Source: an uncultured Ilumatobacter sp. (GTDB lineage Bacteria; Actinomycetota; Acidimicrobiia; Acidimicrobiales; Ilumatobacteraceae). Taken from it: a DNA stretch of 64,000 nucleotides. Positions 45,735 to 55,004 of the stretch are shown piece by piece (the first letter of the stretch is position 1; each line of letters begins with the position of its first letter). Position numbers and translations under genes: made by a program. The notes beneath the pieces are model-generated. The model was given only the letters and a program-made list of their open reading frames with translations, did not search any database and was not told the DNA's origin. The stretch spans positions 1 to 64,000 of the forward strand of contig CAJQPY010000030.1 in NCBI GenBank assembly GCA_905480335.1, given 5' to 3'.

Positions 45735-45787
45735 GATCGCAGCGTGATCCAAGCCAGACCAATTGCCACGTTCGATACGCCGTAGCG

Positions 45788-46159
45788 TCACTCTGCGATG
45801 ACGTAAGCACCAGCAGTCGACGCTGAGTGCGTGAGGCTGAGGTGCCACCTCTCTACGCCGGCTTCGGCAGCGAGGTCCAATGCTCGACCAGTGATCGCCA
45901 ATGACGGTTCGCCTGATGCTGCCCGATCCACCCAGACTTCGTGAAAGCCGAATGCTCCGAGGCCAAGCCCGAGCGACTTCATCACCGCTTCCCGTGCCGC
46001 AAATCGCGCCGCAAGCGACGGCACCGGGTCGGTCTTGGGTGCCACGTAGGCCAGTTCGACCTCGGTGAACAGGCGGGTCCGCATCGACGGTGTCCGTTCG
46101 AGTGACGTTCGGAACCGTTCGATGTCGACCAGATCGATTCCGATCCCGACAATCGCCAC
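45788..46159 (-). CDS. acpS: holo-[acyl-carrier-protein] synthase
   Basis: Transfers 4'-phosphopantetheine to acyl carrier protein. 123 residues, standard for AcpS. The magnesium-binding Asp9 is in GIGIDLVDIERF, and the second motif is FAAREAVMKSLG. The late segment LSLTHSASTAGAYVIAE is also typical. It starts three bases after the glmS stop, so the two are probably co-translated. Confidence 0.95.
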   Translation of the reverse strand: MAIVGIGIDLVDIERFRTSLERTPSMRTRLFTEVELAYVAPKTDPVPSLAARFAAREAVMKSLGLGLGAFGFHEVWVDRAASGEPSLAITGRALDLAAEAGVERWHLSLTHSASTAGAYVIAE

Positions 46160-46162
46160 CGT

Positions 46163-49100
46163 TCAACGCCTCCAGAGTTCGGCGGTCTCGACGACCGGCC
46201 CGACGAGCAGTTGCTCGACGGCGATCTCGCCGAGCAGCGCTTCGTCGAACGAACCCTCGGTTTCGTAGACGGTGTCGACGAGGCGGTCGTAGCGGCGGTC
46301 GTAGCCCTGCAGCACACCACGCATCACCGCAGCCGGGCGAGTGTCGTGGAACTTCACGTGCAACAGTGTTAACCCGGTCGTCTCGCCGCCCTTGACCTCC
46401 GGGACAAAGATCACTGTTCGGCCGTCGCTGCGACCTCGACCGACGAGCACATCACGTTCGGACGCAACCCGGTGCTTGGTGCCAAGCAACGGTGCAACCC
46501 CCTCGACACGGCTTTGCAGGTCCCGGGAAATCCCGCCGCGGTCGATGATCGCAACGGTGTTGCGATCGGAATCGATGTCATATCTCGTGAAGCCGCGAAC
46601 TGCGGCCACCGACGGGTCAAGGTCGGCAAGAACCTTGAGCGTCCGATAGCTCAGGACGTCGCGACCAGCGCCAGCTGATAGCAGGGCTTGGACAAGAGGA
46701 CAATCGATGACCCCTTCATCGCTGCGTGAGATTCCTACCGTCACGGTTTTCGCCTGGTGCTTGATCGTGTCGACCGGCCGTGTCAACTCGTCGATCGCCG
46801 TGGTGAGCGCCCCGACGAGGTCGTCAATCAATGACGACGGCGTCGCAACCCTTCCTGACACGCGCTGGTAGGAAGAAACGGGTTGGTCGGACAGCACGTG
46901 ACCGAGCATTTGGGAGAGCCGCACGGCGGTCGATGCCTCGAGGTGCCCGTCGTAGAGTCCGCTCCGAATCCCATCATGGAAGCGGTCGGCATTCGGAACA
47001 AGATCGTGACGCAGGCGCGCAAGGGCATCGTCGCCGGACAGCTGATCGCCTACCAGTTCCTCAACTCGCTCACGGACGCCGCGCAGCGGGTGAGCAGATG
47101 CGTCGATGGCGAGAGCCGCCTCGTAGCCGAAGAGATGCCCCGCCATGGCGGACAACACGAAGCCGAGCGTCGGATCGACCTTGGGAACCTCTATCACGGC
47201 GTCGGCGTCGAAGCGCGTCTCTCCCTCGGTGGCGAAAACGATCGGTGTCGCCTTGTGCGCCTTAAAGATCGCGACCTCCTTCGCCACGTCGTCGGCGGTC
47301 GACCCTTCAAGGCCGGCGGCGCAGACGAGAATTAGCGGCTCGGACGAAAGATCAATGTGTTTCTTATCCTCCGTGGAGTCACAGGCCATCGATTTGTAGC
47401 AGAGCTCGCTGAGCTTGATCCGGACCTCTTCGGCGGCCACTTTGTTCGGCCCGTTGCCGACAACCGCCCAGTACCGCTTGAACGGGGCGAAACGGCGCGC
47501 CGCATCTGCGATTGATTCGCGCCGCTCGAGGGTTGCACGCATCGCGTCTGGAAGTGAGCGCAGCGAGGTGAGGAGCTGGGTACGTCGGCGAGCGTCACCT
47601 CGACCGGTTGCTTCAGCGATCGCACACGACAGGAGAGCCCCGGCCGCGACCTGCGCGTAGAACGCCTTGGTCGATGCGACACTCATCTCGACGTCGCGTC
47701 CGTCGGAGGTGTACATCACCCCGTCGGCCTTGTCGGTGAGGTCCGAACCTCGCCGGTTGACGATGCTGATCACATGCCCACCGCGGGACCGGATCAGATC
47801 AACCGTGCGGTTCGTGTCGGTCGTGGTCCCCGACTGACTGACCGCGATGGCCAGCGTGTCGCTCATGTCAAGTCGGAGGTGAAACCCGGACAACTCGGTT
47901 GCCGTAATCGCATCGACGTCCAATGCAGACTCGAGCAACTCGTCGAGGATCGCCGCAGTGCTCTGCCCGGCCACCGCCGCAGTCCCCTGGCCAATCACCC
48001 GGACGCGGTTGATCGTGCCGTCGGCAAGCTTCGCTGCGACCTCGGGGGGCAATGCCATCTCGCCGACGACCGCTGACAATGACCCATCAGTCGCAGTTGC
48101 GATCTTGCCGCGCAGCGTCTTCGCGAAACTCGTCGGCGACTCCGAGATCTCCTTCAGCAGAAAGTGTGGCGCATCACCGCGGTCGATATCGCGAGTCGTG
48201 ACTTCTGCTGTGACAACATCACCTGGTTCGACCGGAGTTGATGTCCCGTCGTAGGCGTAGCGGCGGATTCCGTCGAGTTCACCAGCAACATCGGCGTCGA
48301 TAGCGATGATCTCACCGCCATCTTCTCCGTCCATCCGAACGTATGTGGCCGTCTCTTCGACCACGCCATACGGTTCGCTGGCGACGATGTAGCAGTCGTC
48401 GGCGAGGCCGACGTACAGGCCCTGCCCGCTTCCACGGAGCGCGAGCAGCAAGGTCGATGGGGATGCCGCTGCCATCGCGCCGATTGCGACGGAACCTTCG
48501 AACATCGACACGGTCCGCCGAAAGGCTTCGACGGTCTCGACGCCGGCGGCGAGGTGACGGGAGGTGATGGTCGGAATCACCTTCGCGTCGGTCGTGATCG
48601 GGCCGGCGATCCCAAGGTCGTATTCGGCACGGAGATCGCCGTGGTTGTCGACGTCTCCGTTCAGGGCTGCCACGACGTACGGGGCCTCAGCCTGCGCCTT
48701 TCCGCCACGCTCCAACTCTTGGGAATTGAGTGGGTGGGTGTTCGGCTCGCTGATGATGCCGACACTCGCCCAGCGCGTGTGTCCAATTAGGGCGGTGCGG
48801 GCCTGTGGCGATGACACCGCTCGCCGAAATAGGGCATCGGCGGCAAGCGTCGATCGCAGGGCTGCTGTGTTGTCGCCGAGTTCGCCGATCTCGGCAGCCT
48901 GCTTGTACGCGAACGATAGGACCGGAAGACCGTCGGCGCCCTGTGTGGCCACGACTGATCCGTTCTCAAAGAGGAGGTCGTTGCCCCGCTCGGCAATCAA
49001 TGCCGAGAGCGTGTCGGAGTCGATGTCGTGATCCCAGACGTAAAGATGAATGCCCGCCGAGTCCCGGCCGCGAACTTCGAGGCGATCGATTGCCGAGAAT

Positions 49101-49546
49101 GCCTGTTGGGCCACCAGATACGCAGCCAGTGCCCCAGCGCTCGCGTTGCGGCCGGCGAGCGCCTCAACTTCGCGAGCAGTGCGAAACCGGTCGTTGCGGA
49201 TCGCCCACAGGACGTCGGCGAGCTCGAATAATTCGGCGTTCGCGGTCTCGAGTGCATCGGCGGACAACCCGCCTGCGTTGACGTCGAGTTCAGCTTCTCG
49301 CTCGGAACGGAACCGGTCGAGTCGATTCAGACGGGACGAGAGCGCCGCAACGAGTTCCGGCTGATCGCTCAGAGCAAATACGCCGGGAAGACCGTGCAGG
49401 GCTGTGTCGACCTCGCGGCTCGCTGCTGCGACCGCAGCAACGTCTGGGATCGACTCGATTGCGGCGTCAAGCCCGCCCAACAGATTTTCGGTGCGCGGTG
49501 TCGGCCGAGTAGGAGGTCGACTGAGAACGCCGATGATGCCGCACAT
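46163..49546 (-). CDS. glmS: oversized glucosamine-6-phosphate synthase (GlmS-like)
   Basis: Glutamine-fructose-6-phosphate aminotransferase-like protein of 1127 residues, against about 600 for usual GlmS. The N-terminal nucleophile Cys2 is in MCGIIGVL, but the next conserved motif, RGRDSAG, comes at 159-165 instead of about 25-32: a helical insertion of about 130 residues interrupts the glutaminase domain. GHTRWASVG and NGDVDNH follow. Two SIS domains carry AVSQSGTTTDTN, EMSVASTKAFYAQ and VVGNGPNKVAAEE. About 250 extra residues close the protein. The start is ATG at 49546, giving Cys at position 2. Neighbours glmM and acpS support an aminosugar role. Confidence 0.85.
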   Translation of the reverse strand: MCGIIGVLSRPPTRPTPRTENLLGGLDAAIESIPDVAAVAAASREVDTALHGLPGVFALSDQPELVAALSSRLNRLDRFRSEREAELDVNAGGLSADALETANAELFELADVLWAIRNDRFRTAREVEALAGRNASAGALAAYLVAQQAFSAIDRLEVRGRDSAGIHLYVWDHDIDSDTLSALIAERGNDLLFENGSVVATQGADGLPVLSFAYKQAAEIGELGDNTAALRSTLAADALFRRAVSSPQARTALIGHTRWASVGIISEPNTHPLNSQELERGGKAQAEAPYVVAALNGDVDNHGDLRAEYDLGIAGPITTDAKVIPTITSRHLAAGVETVEAFRRTVSMFEGSVAIGAMAAASPSTLLLALRGSGQGLYVGLADDCYIVASEPYGVVEETATYVRMDGEDGGEIIAIDADVAGELDGIRRYAYDGTSTPVEPGDVVTAEVTTRDIDRGDAPHFLLKEISESPTSFAKTLRGKIATATDGSLSAVVGEMALPPEVAAKLADGTINRVRVIGQGTAAVAGQSTAAILDELLESALDVDAITATELSGFHLRLDMSDTLAIAVSQSGTTTDTNRTVDLIRSRGGHVISIVNRRGSDLTDKADGVMYTSDGRDVEMSVASTKAFYAQVAAGALLSCAIAEATGRGDARRRTQLLTSLRSLPDAMRATLERRESIADAARRFAPFKRYWAVVGNGPNKVAAEEVRIKLSELCYKSMACDSTEDKKHIDLSSEPLILVCAAGLEGSTADDVAKEVAIFKAHKATPIVFATEGETRFDADAVIEVPKVDPTLGFVLSAMAGHLFGYEAALAIDASAHPLRGVRERVEELVGDQLSGDDALARLRHDLVPNADRFHDGIRSGLYDGHLEASTAVRLSQMLGHVLSDQPVSSYQRVSGRVATPSSLIDDLVGALTTAIDELTRPVDTIKHQAKTVTVGISRSDEGVIDCPLVQALLSAGAGRDVLSYRTLKVLADLDPSVAAVRGFTRYDIDSDRNTVAIIDRGGISRDLQSRVEGVAPLLGTKHRVASERDVLVGRGRSDGRTVIFVPEVKGGETTGLTLLHVKFHDTRPAAVMRGVLQGYDRRYDRLVDTVYETEGSFDEALLGEIAVEQLLVGPVVETAELWRR

Positions 49547-49709
49547 ACCGCGCCAGGTTACCGATCGGTTCCGTTCGAGAACGCGCAACGACGTCGGCGA
49601 GAGTCGCGTGTTCATCATGCGGCGGCCGCACCGCGTGCGTTACGACGAGCGGAACGGGTGCTGCGAGCAATTCAACCATGGTGGCGATGACTGCGAACAC
49701 GGCAAGCAA
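49467..49709 (-). CDS. doubtful small ORF overlapping the glmS start
   Basis: An 80-residue frame from TTG 49709 with a hydrophobic N-terminus (about residues 1-25) and a polar tail overlapping the first 80 bases of glmS in another frame. A neighbouring frame upstream also encodes a hydrophobic stretch after the glmM stop, so a frameshifted membrane-protein remnant is possible. Not recognised; likely spurious. Confidence 0.15.
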   Translation of the reverse strand: MLAVFAVIATMVELLAAPVPLVVTHAVRPPHDEHATLADVVARSRTEPIGNLARYVRHHRRSQSTSYSADTAHRKSVGRA

Positions 49710-49847
49710 GCCCAGCGGAGTATTGATTCTCCGCTGATGATCGACTCAGAAATCACTACGAGGGAGATTTTACCGAAGGACGGTCCGGCCACCAGGCCCA
49801 AGACCGCACCGAGGAGCGGCCCGATCGCCGCTTTGAACGAGCCGCCC
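49547..49847. other. glmM-glmS intergenic region
   Basis: 301 bases between the glmM stop and glmS start. Apart from the doubtful ORF at 49467-49709, I see no gene. No glmS ribozyme core was recognised. Confidence 0.45.
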
Positions 49848-51188
49848 TCAGCCGAAGCGTTGGCGGGCGATTTCGGCGAGCGCATCGGCACTCGCCTGCG
49901 CGCGTTCAGCAGTCGGCGCCTCAACCATCACGCGGATCAGCGGTTCGGTCCCGCTCGCCCGCAGCAGCACGCGCCCCGACGCTCCGAGCTCGGATTCGGC
50001 GCGAGCTACATCGTCGGCCATTAGCTCGGCTACATCCGAGACACGGGTGGCAATCCGCAAGTTAACGAGCACCTGCGGGAGCGACATCATCGTCTCCGCA
50101 GCGATTTCTGCCAGCGGGCGCCCCGCCCGTTGCACGACATCGAGCAACGCAAGCGCTGTGAGCAGCCCGTCACCGGTTGTCGCATGGTCAGAAAAGATAA
50201 CGTGGCCGCTCTGCTCCCCGCCGAGCGAGTAGGGCCCCGCCGCAAGCGCCTCAAGTACGTAACGATCGCCGACGCCGGTCACCACAACATGGATGCCGGC
50301 TTTCTCCATCGCCAGTTTGAAACCGAGGTTGGTCATCACCGTCACCACGACCGTGTTGTGCGCAAGCAAACCTCGACTGCGAAGATCGAGCGCACAGATC
50401 GCTATGACGTGGTCGCCGTCGACGATATTGCCCTGATGGTCGACGGCAATCAACCGATCCGCGTCACCGTCGAGCGCGATACCGATGTCCGCCCCATGCG
50501 CCACAACCTCCGTTGCGACGAACTGGGGGTAGGTCGCACCACATCTGTCGTTGATGTTGCGACCATCGGGCGCGTCGGCGACGACGATTACCTCGGCACC
50601 GGCCCGGCGCAGCGCAGCGGGAGCCACTGCGGATGCCGCACCATTGGCCGCATCGAGGACAACCTTGAGGCCGTTGAGGTCGCGGCCTTCAAGGACCTTC
50701 AACACGTGATCGACGTAGCCGGAGCTTCCGTTGACTGCTACGACGGCCGGTTCCGTTGTGCGTAAAGACCCCACCGGACTACGACGCCTGGGATTGTCGA
50801 GCGCAGCGAGTTCCGCCTCGATCCGGGCCTCGACGTCGTCGGTGAGCTTGGTCCCGCCGGGCGCAAACAGCTTGATGCCGTTGTCCTGATACGGATTGTG
50901 CGACGCCGAAACCATCGCTCCCATTGCGTCAGAGCGCTGGGCCTCGAACGCAACTAGCGGCGTGGGCACGACACCGAGACGGACCACGTCGATCCCCTCG
51001 GCGTTGAATCCTTCGGTGAGGGCGACGTCAAATGCCGGAGTCGACTCGCGTGTATCGCCGCCGATCACCACGGTTCGGGCGCCATCTGCCCCCAGAACGC
51101 AAGCCGCCGCCCGTGCGAGACGGACGGCGAACTCAGTTGTCAGTTCCTCGTGTGCGACGCCGCGAACACCATCGGTGCCGAACTTCAT
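49848..51188 (-). CDS. glmM: phosphoglucosamine mutase
   Basis: Interconverts glucosamine 6-phosphate and 1-phosphate for UDP-GlcNAc synthesis. 446 residues from ATG 51188, starting FGTDGVRG. The phosphoserine loop is VSASHNP (Ser96), the metal loop DGDADR, the sugar loop GGEQSGHVIF, and the phosphate-binding loop RASGTEPLIRVM. It is downstream of rpsI by 13 bases, a common actinobacterial order. Confidence 0.96.
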   Translation of the reverse strand: MKFGTDGVRGVAHEELTTEFAVRLARAAACVLGADGARTVVIGGDTRESTPAFDVALTEGFNAEGIDVVRLGVVPTPLVAFEAQRSDAMGAMVSASHNPYQDNGIKLFAPGGTKLTDDVEARIEAELAALDNPRRRSPVGSLRTTEPAVVAVNGSSGYVDHVLKVLEGRDLNGLKVVLDAANGAASAVAPAALRRAGAEVIVVADAPDGRNINDRCGATYPQFVATEVVAHGADIGIALDGDADRLIAVDHQGNIVDGDHVIAICALDLRSRGLLAHNTVVVTVMTNLGFKLAMEKAGIHVVVTGVGDRYVLEALAAGPYSLGGEQSGHVIFSDHATTGDGLLTALALLDVVQRAGRPLAEIAAETMMSLPQVLVNLRIATRVSDVAELMADDVARAESELGASGRVLLRASGTEPLIRVMVEAPTAERAQASADALAEIARQRFG

Positions 51189-51201
51189 CGCAACAGCAGG
51201 C

Positions 51202-51594
51202 TCAGCGCTTCGTGAACTGAGGTGCCTTGCGAGCCTTCTTGAGGCCGTACTTCTTGCTCTCCTTCTTTCGCGGGTCACGCGTAAGAAGGCCGGAGGTCTT
51301 CAGGATGTGCCGCGACTCAGGGTCAAGTTCCACGAGCGAGCGTGCGATCGCCATGCGCAGTGCGCCGGCCTGACCGCTGGCACCTCCGCCGTGGATGGTC
51401 GCGTTCACGTCGTACGCCTCACGGGTCTCGGTCACGTTCATCGGCTCCGCGACGACCATCTGCGACGCGTCGGTCGGGAAGTAGGCCTCCAGGGTCTTGC
51501 CGTTGATCGTGAACTGGCCGGTGCCGGGGCGCAAGGAAGCGCGGGCGACGGCACGCTTGCGGCGGCCGGTGGTCTGGGTGAGCGGTGCAGTCAT
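51202..51594 (-). CDS. rpsI: 30S ribosomal protein S9
   Basis: 130-residue small-subunit protein whose C-terminal tail reaches the P-site tRNA. The family sequence TGRRKRAVARA opens it, GGGASGQAGALRMAIARSL is central, and it ends in the conserved KAPQFTKR with the terminal Lys-Arg. It is co-transcribed with rplM. Confidence 0.97.
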   Translation of the reverse strand: MTAPLTQTTGRRKRAVARASLRPGTGQFTINGKTLEAYFPTDASQMVVAEPMNVTETREAYDVNATIHGGGASGQAGALRMAIARSLVELDPESRHILKTSGLLTRDPRKKESKKYGLKKARKAPQFTKR

Positions 51595-51642
51595 GTAATT
51601 CTCGTTCTCTCGTTGTCGTCAGTCGTAAAGTCAGCGGACCGC

Positions 51643-52095
51643 TCAGCGGGCCTTCGCATGGTCGATGGCCATCGGCTTCGGCGACTGCGAGCCATGTGGG
51701 TGTTCGCCGCCGGCGTACACCTTCAGCTTCGTCAGCTGTTGGCGGCCAAGCGGGCCCTTGGGAAGCATTCCGCGAATCGACTGGCGCACGGCCTCGGCAG
51801 GCTTACGGGCATGGAGCTTGGCGTACGACTCGGACTTAATCCCACCGGGGTATCCCGAGTGGCGGTACTTCATCGTGCGCTCGGCTTTGCCCGAGGTCAT
51901 CACGATCTTGTCGGCATTGATCACGATCACATGGTCACCGGTGTCGATATGCGGGGCGTAGATCGGCTTGTGCTTGCCCTTGAGCACTCGGGCGACTTCG
52001 GTGCACATCCGCCCGAGGACGAGGCCCTCTGCATCAACGACGTGCCATTCGCGCTGCGCCTGAATTTCGCTCTGTTTCGGACTGTAGGTCGTCAT
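51643..52095 (-). CDS. rplM: 50S ribosomal protein L13
   Basis: 150-residue large-subunit assembly protein. W(H)VVDAEGLVLGRMCTEVA, GDHVIVINADKI and the RGMLPKGPLGR loop are all present. The start is ATG at 52095. It is the first gene of rplM-rpsI-glmM. A leader of up to 570 bases separates it from truA. Confidence 0.97.
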   Translation of the reverse strand: MTTYSPKQSEIQAQREWHVVDAEGLVLGRMCTEVARVLKGKHKPIYAPHIDTGDHVIVINADKIVMTSGKAERTMKYRHSGYPGGIKSESYAKLHARKPAEAVRQSIRGMLPKGPLGRQQLTKLKVYAGGEHPHGSQSPKPMAIDHAKAR

Positions 52096-52665
52096 TTCGG
52101 GGCCTCTCTCTGTGGTCGATCTCAACCAGTGGATTCGACTGCGTCCGACACAAGCCGACCCGCAGCATCCGAGGATGGGTCATCAGTTGAACACCCGCTC
52201 CAGGGAACCCCGCAATGCTACGGCGGGCCCCGGCTGCCACCAACCCGGCACGTATCGTCAGAATCTACGAAGATCGGACCCAACGCGGTCCGAATGCACC
52301 ATCTCCTGCATAAACGTGCTGGACATGACCGAATCTAAACGGCCAAAGTCGTTTAGATTCCGTCAACATTGACCGCAAAACTGTGGCCGCCCTCGACATT
52401 GACCCGGCTGCCACGCACTCAAACACGGCAATACCCAGGGCCAGTAAGGGCCCGCAGATCGGCTGTGTGGCGCACGGGGTCGGATAGCCGTACTAGCGCG
52501 ACCGCTTGACCATGTCCGGGTGCACGGCCTTCCACGGATGGACGTATCCCCTGTCATTCGGCTGACGCCGATACCAACGTCTGACCCGGCAGACACCCGC
52601 TGCCAAACGATCGATCTTCCAACATCGAACCCGGGTCGCCTCGCGTGCGCTCCACCACGCTACGT
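52096..52665. other. truA-rplM intergenic region
   Basis: 570 bases with no supported gene. It holds an 11-bp A/T-rich perfect hairpin at 52331-52360. A minus-strand frame ending at 52493 has a protein-like tail (WYRRQPNDRGYVHPWKAVH) but no start or recognisable family. The rplM promoter should lie here. Confidence 0.45.
52331..52360. repeat. perfect 11-bp inverted repeat upstream of rplM
   Basis: GAATCTAAACG (52331-52341) and CGTTTAGATTC (52350-52360) around an 8-base loop. The AT-rich stem contrasts with the GC-rich surroundings. It could be an operator or the terminator of the preceding ribosomal run; no T-tract follows. Confidence 0.6.
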
Positions 52666-53472
52666 TCAGGCGTCCCAACGGACGCCGTCGTAGCCGACAT
52701 TCCAAAGCACGAGGCCAGTCGGGGGCGCCACTGGCCCTGCGGCCGACCGATCGAGCGCGGCCAGCGTTACCGGAATCGACGCCGCCTTCCGGCGACCACG
52801 TCCGACGTCGACGAGCGTGCCGACAATGCTGCGTACCATCTGATGACAGAAGCTGGTGGCGGCGATCTCGAAACGCAGCAGCGAGCCCGAGGGCTCCTGA
52901 TCGACTCGTAACCACTCGGCGCGTTGCAGGATTCTTACAAGCGACTTGTCGGATTGCCCCTCGGCCACCTTCGGGCGCCGACAGTAACTCGCGAAGTCGT
53001 GCTGACCGACGAAGTGAGCAGCGGCGGCATTCATCGCATCGACATCGAGCTGTTCGGGTACGTGCCAACAAGTGCGCGCCAACAACGGATTCGGCTGCGG
53101 GTGGTTCCACACGGCGTAGCGATACGTCCGCGATGTCGCCGAGAAACGAGCATCGAAATCATCGTCGACCCATTCGGCCGAACGGATTGCGACCATAGGC
53201 GCGCACATCCGGTTGACAGAACGCTCAAGCCGCACCAGATCAGTAGACGCCGGGATTCGGCCTGTCACGACCTGACCCCATCCGTGCACGCCTGCGTCGG
53301 TCCGGCCGGCCGCTGTCAATGCAAGATCGCTCTGCAGGATCTGTTCGAGCGTTCCACGGAGCAAGGCCATCACCGTGGCAACGGGAGGCGACTCCGCAAA
53401 GCCGTGGAAGTCGGTCCCGTCATAGGAGACCACCAGCGCAACATTGCGCGTGGGTTCGGATCGTGTCGTCAT
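52666..53472 (-). CDS. truA: tRNA pseudouridine synthase A
   Basis: Makes pseudouridines 38-40 in the tRNA anticodon arm. 268 residues; the catalytic Asp is in AGRTDAGVHGWGQ near residue 58, preceded by VSYDGTDFHGFA and followed by the SATSRTYRYAVWN strand. The order rplQ-truA is the usual one. Confidence 0.95.
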   Translation of the reverse strand: MTTRSEPTRNVALVVSYDGTDFHGFAESPPVATVMALLRGTLEQILQSDLALTAAGRTDAGVHGWGQVVTGRIPASTDLVRLERSVNRMCAPMVAIRSAEWVDDDFDARFSATSRTYRYAVWNHPQPNPLLARTCWHVPEQLDVDAMNAAAAHFVGQHDFASYCRRPKVAEGQSDKSLVRILQRAEWLRVDQEPSGSLLRFEIAATSFCHQMVRSIVGTLVDVGRGRRKAASIPVTLAALDRSAAGPVAPPTGLVLWNVGYDGVRWDA

Positions 53473-53573
53473 GGCAGCTAAGTCTCACCACACACAACGA
53501 GCTGAGGCCACTCCGGGCAGACGAGCGAAGCGAGATGTGCCACTCACCCGCATCGGCGGACCGGCCGCTCGGG

Positions 53574-53942
53574 TCAGACGAGTTCGATGCGTGCCATCTC
53601 GGCGTTGTCGCCGTGGCGCGTGCCGAGCTTCAGGATGCGGGTGTAGCCACCATTGCGATCCATGTAGCGCGGGGCGATGTCATGGACGAGCTTGTACGTC
53701 ATCTCACGGTCCCCGAGCTGGCTCTGGATCTGACGGATCCGGTGGACCTGCATCGGGCCCTCCTCCTGCGCCTTCTTCGCCTTCGTGATTAACTTCTCGG
53801 CGATCGGGCGGAGGTGCTTGGCCTTCGCCTCGGAGGTTGAGATGCCTTCAGCTGCAAACAGCGACGCGGTGAGGTTGGCCATCATTAGCTTCTGGTGCGA
53901 AGCCGACGAACCGAAACGGCGGGAGCGGCGTGGGGTAGGCAT
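53574..53942 (-). CDS. rplQ: 50S ribosomal protein L17
   Basis: 122-residue protein at the exit tunnel. It opens MPTPRRSRRFGSSASHQKLM, continues with LITKAKKA and ends in the YTRILKLGTRHGDNAEMARI signature. It sits between rpoA (27-base gap) and truA. Confidence 0.96.
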   Translation of the reverse strand: MPTPRRSRRFGSSASHQKLMMANLTASLFAAEGISTSEAKAKHLRPIAEKLITKAKKAQEEGPMQVHRIRQIQSQLGDREMTYKLVHDIAPRYMDRNGGYTRILKLGTRHGDNAEMARIELV

Positions 53943-53969
53943 GATTCGTGTCCTTCTTAGTCCGGCGGC

Positions 53970-54902
53970 TCAGCCGCGCAGCGTCAGGCCGCGCTCATCG
54001 AGCTTGGCCTTCACTTCATCGAGGCTCTTCTGGCCGAAGTTGGTGATGTTGAGCAGGTCATCTTCGGTCTTGGTGAGCAATTCTCCCACCGTGTTGACCT
54101 GAGCCCGCTTGAGGCAATTGTTCGGACGCTCCGACAGGTCGAGGTCTTCGATCGGCAGGTCGAGGTCGGGGGAGCTGACGGCGACATCCACGATTTCGCC
54201 AAGCTCGAGGCCCTGCGGTTCATCGGACATCGAGGCAACGAGTTCAGTGAGCGCCTGAAGTGTGGCGCCGGCCGATGCCAGTGCTTCGGCGGGCGCAATC
54301 GACCCGTCAGTCTCGATCTCGATGACCAGGCGATCGTAGTTCGTGGACTGCTCGACCCGGGTCGGCTCGACCTCGAACGACACACGACGGATCGGGCTGA
54401 AGATCGCGTCGATCGGGATCATTCCGATGGTGCGAGTGTCGTCTTCGCGCTTGCTCGACAAATAGCCCCGACCCTGCTCAATAGTCAGATCGACCGCAAG
54501 TCGGCCCCTCGTGTTGAGCGTTGCTATGTGGAGGTCACCATTGAGTACCTCAACGTCTGAGGAGCACTCAATGTCGGCCGCTGTGACGTCGGCCGCTCCC
54601 CGCACGTCAATGCGAGCAGTGACGGCCTCGTCACTCGTCGAGGTGACGACAATGTCTTTCAGGTTCAAGATGATGTCGGTGACATCTTCGGTCACGCCCG
54701 CGATCGTGTCGAACTCGTGAAGCGACTCGTCGAAGCGAACGACGGTTACCGCAGCACCGGGAATCGACGACAGAAGCGTGCGGCGCAGTGAGTTGCCGAG
54801 CGTATGGCCGAAGCCGGGCTCGAGTGGTCCGACCGCAAACTGCTGGCGGTTGTTCGATTCCTCACCGATGGATTCGATGGTGGGGCGCTGCATGACGAGC
54901 AT
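53970..54902 (-). CDS. rpoA: RNA polymerase alpha subunit
   Basis: 310-residue assembly platform of RNA polymerase. The N-terminal domain (about 1-230) contains GPLEPGFGHTLGNSLRRTLL, and the C-terminal UP-element/activator domain (about 245-305) ends SLDEVKAKLDERGLTLRG. The start is ATG at 54902 (ATG at 54893 is also possible). It is flanked by rpsD and rplQ as usual. Confidence 0.97.
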   Translation of the reverse strand: MLVMQRPTIESIGEESNNRQQFAVGPLEPGFGHTLGNSLRRTLLSSIPGAAVTVVRFDESLHEFDTIAGVTEDVTDIILNLKDIVVTSTSDEAVTARIDVRGAADVTAADIECSSDVEVLNGDLHIATLNTRGRLAVDLTIEQGRGYLSSKREDDTRTIGMIPIDAIFSPIRRVSFEVEPTRVEQSTNYDRLVIEIETDGSIAPAEALASAGATLQALTELVASMSDEPQGLELGEIVDVAVSSPDLDLPIEDLDLSERPNNCLKRAQVNTVGELLTKTEDDLLNITNFGQKSLDEVKAKLDERGLTLRG

Positions 54903-55004
54903 TTGTGCCAGGACCTTTCCGGGTATTCGGGACGTATTCGAGACAGTATTCGAGGGGGTTGAACGAGGGCGGGATAAACAGCGGCATGGCGCCGCCGTCA
55001 AGCG

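Noticed and set aside
49547-49847. glmS ribozyme upstream of glmS
   Set aside because: No conserved glmS ribozyme core was recognised, and the class is mainly found in Firmicutes.
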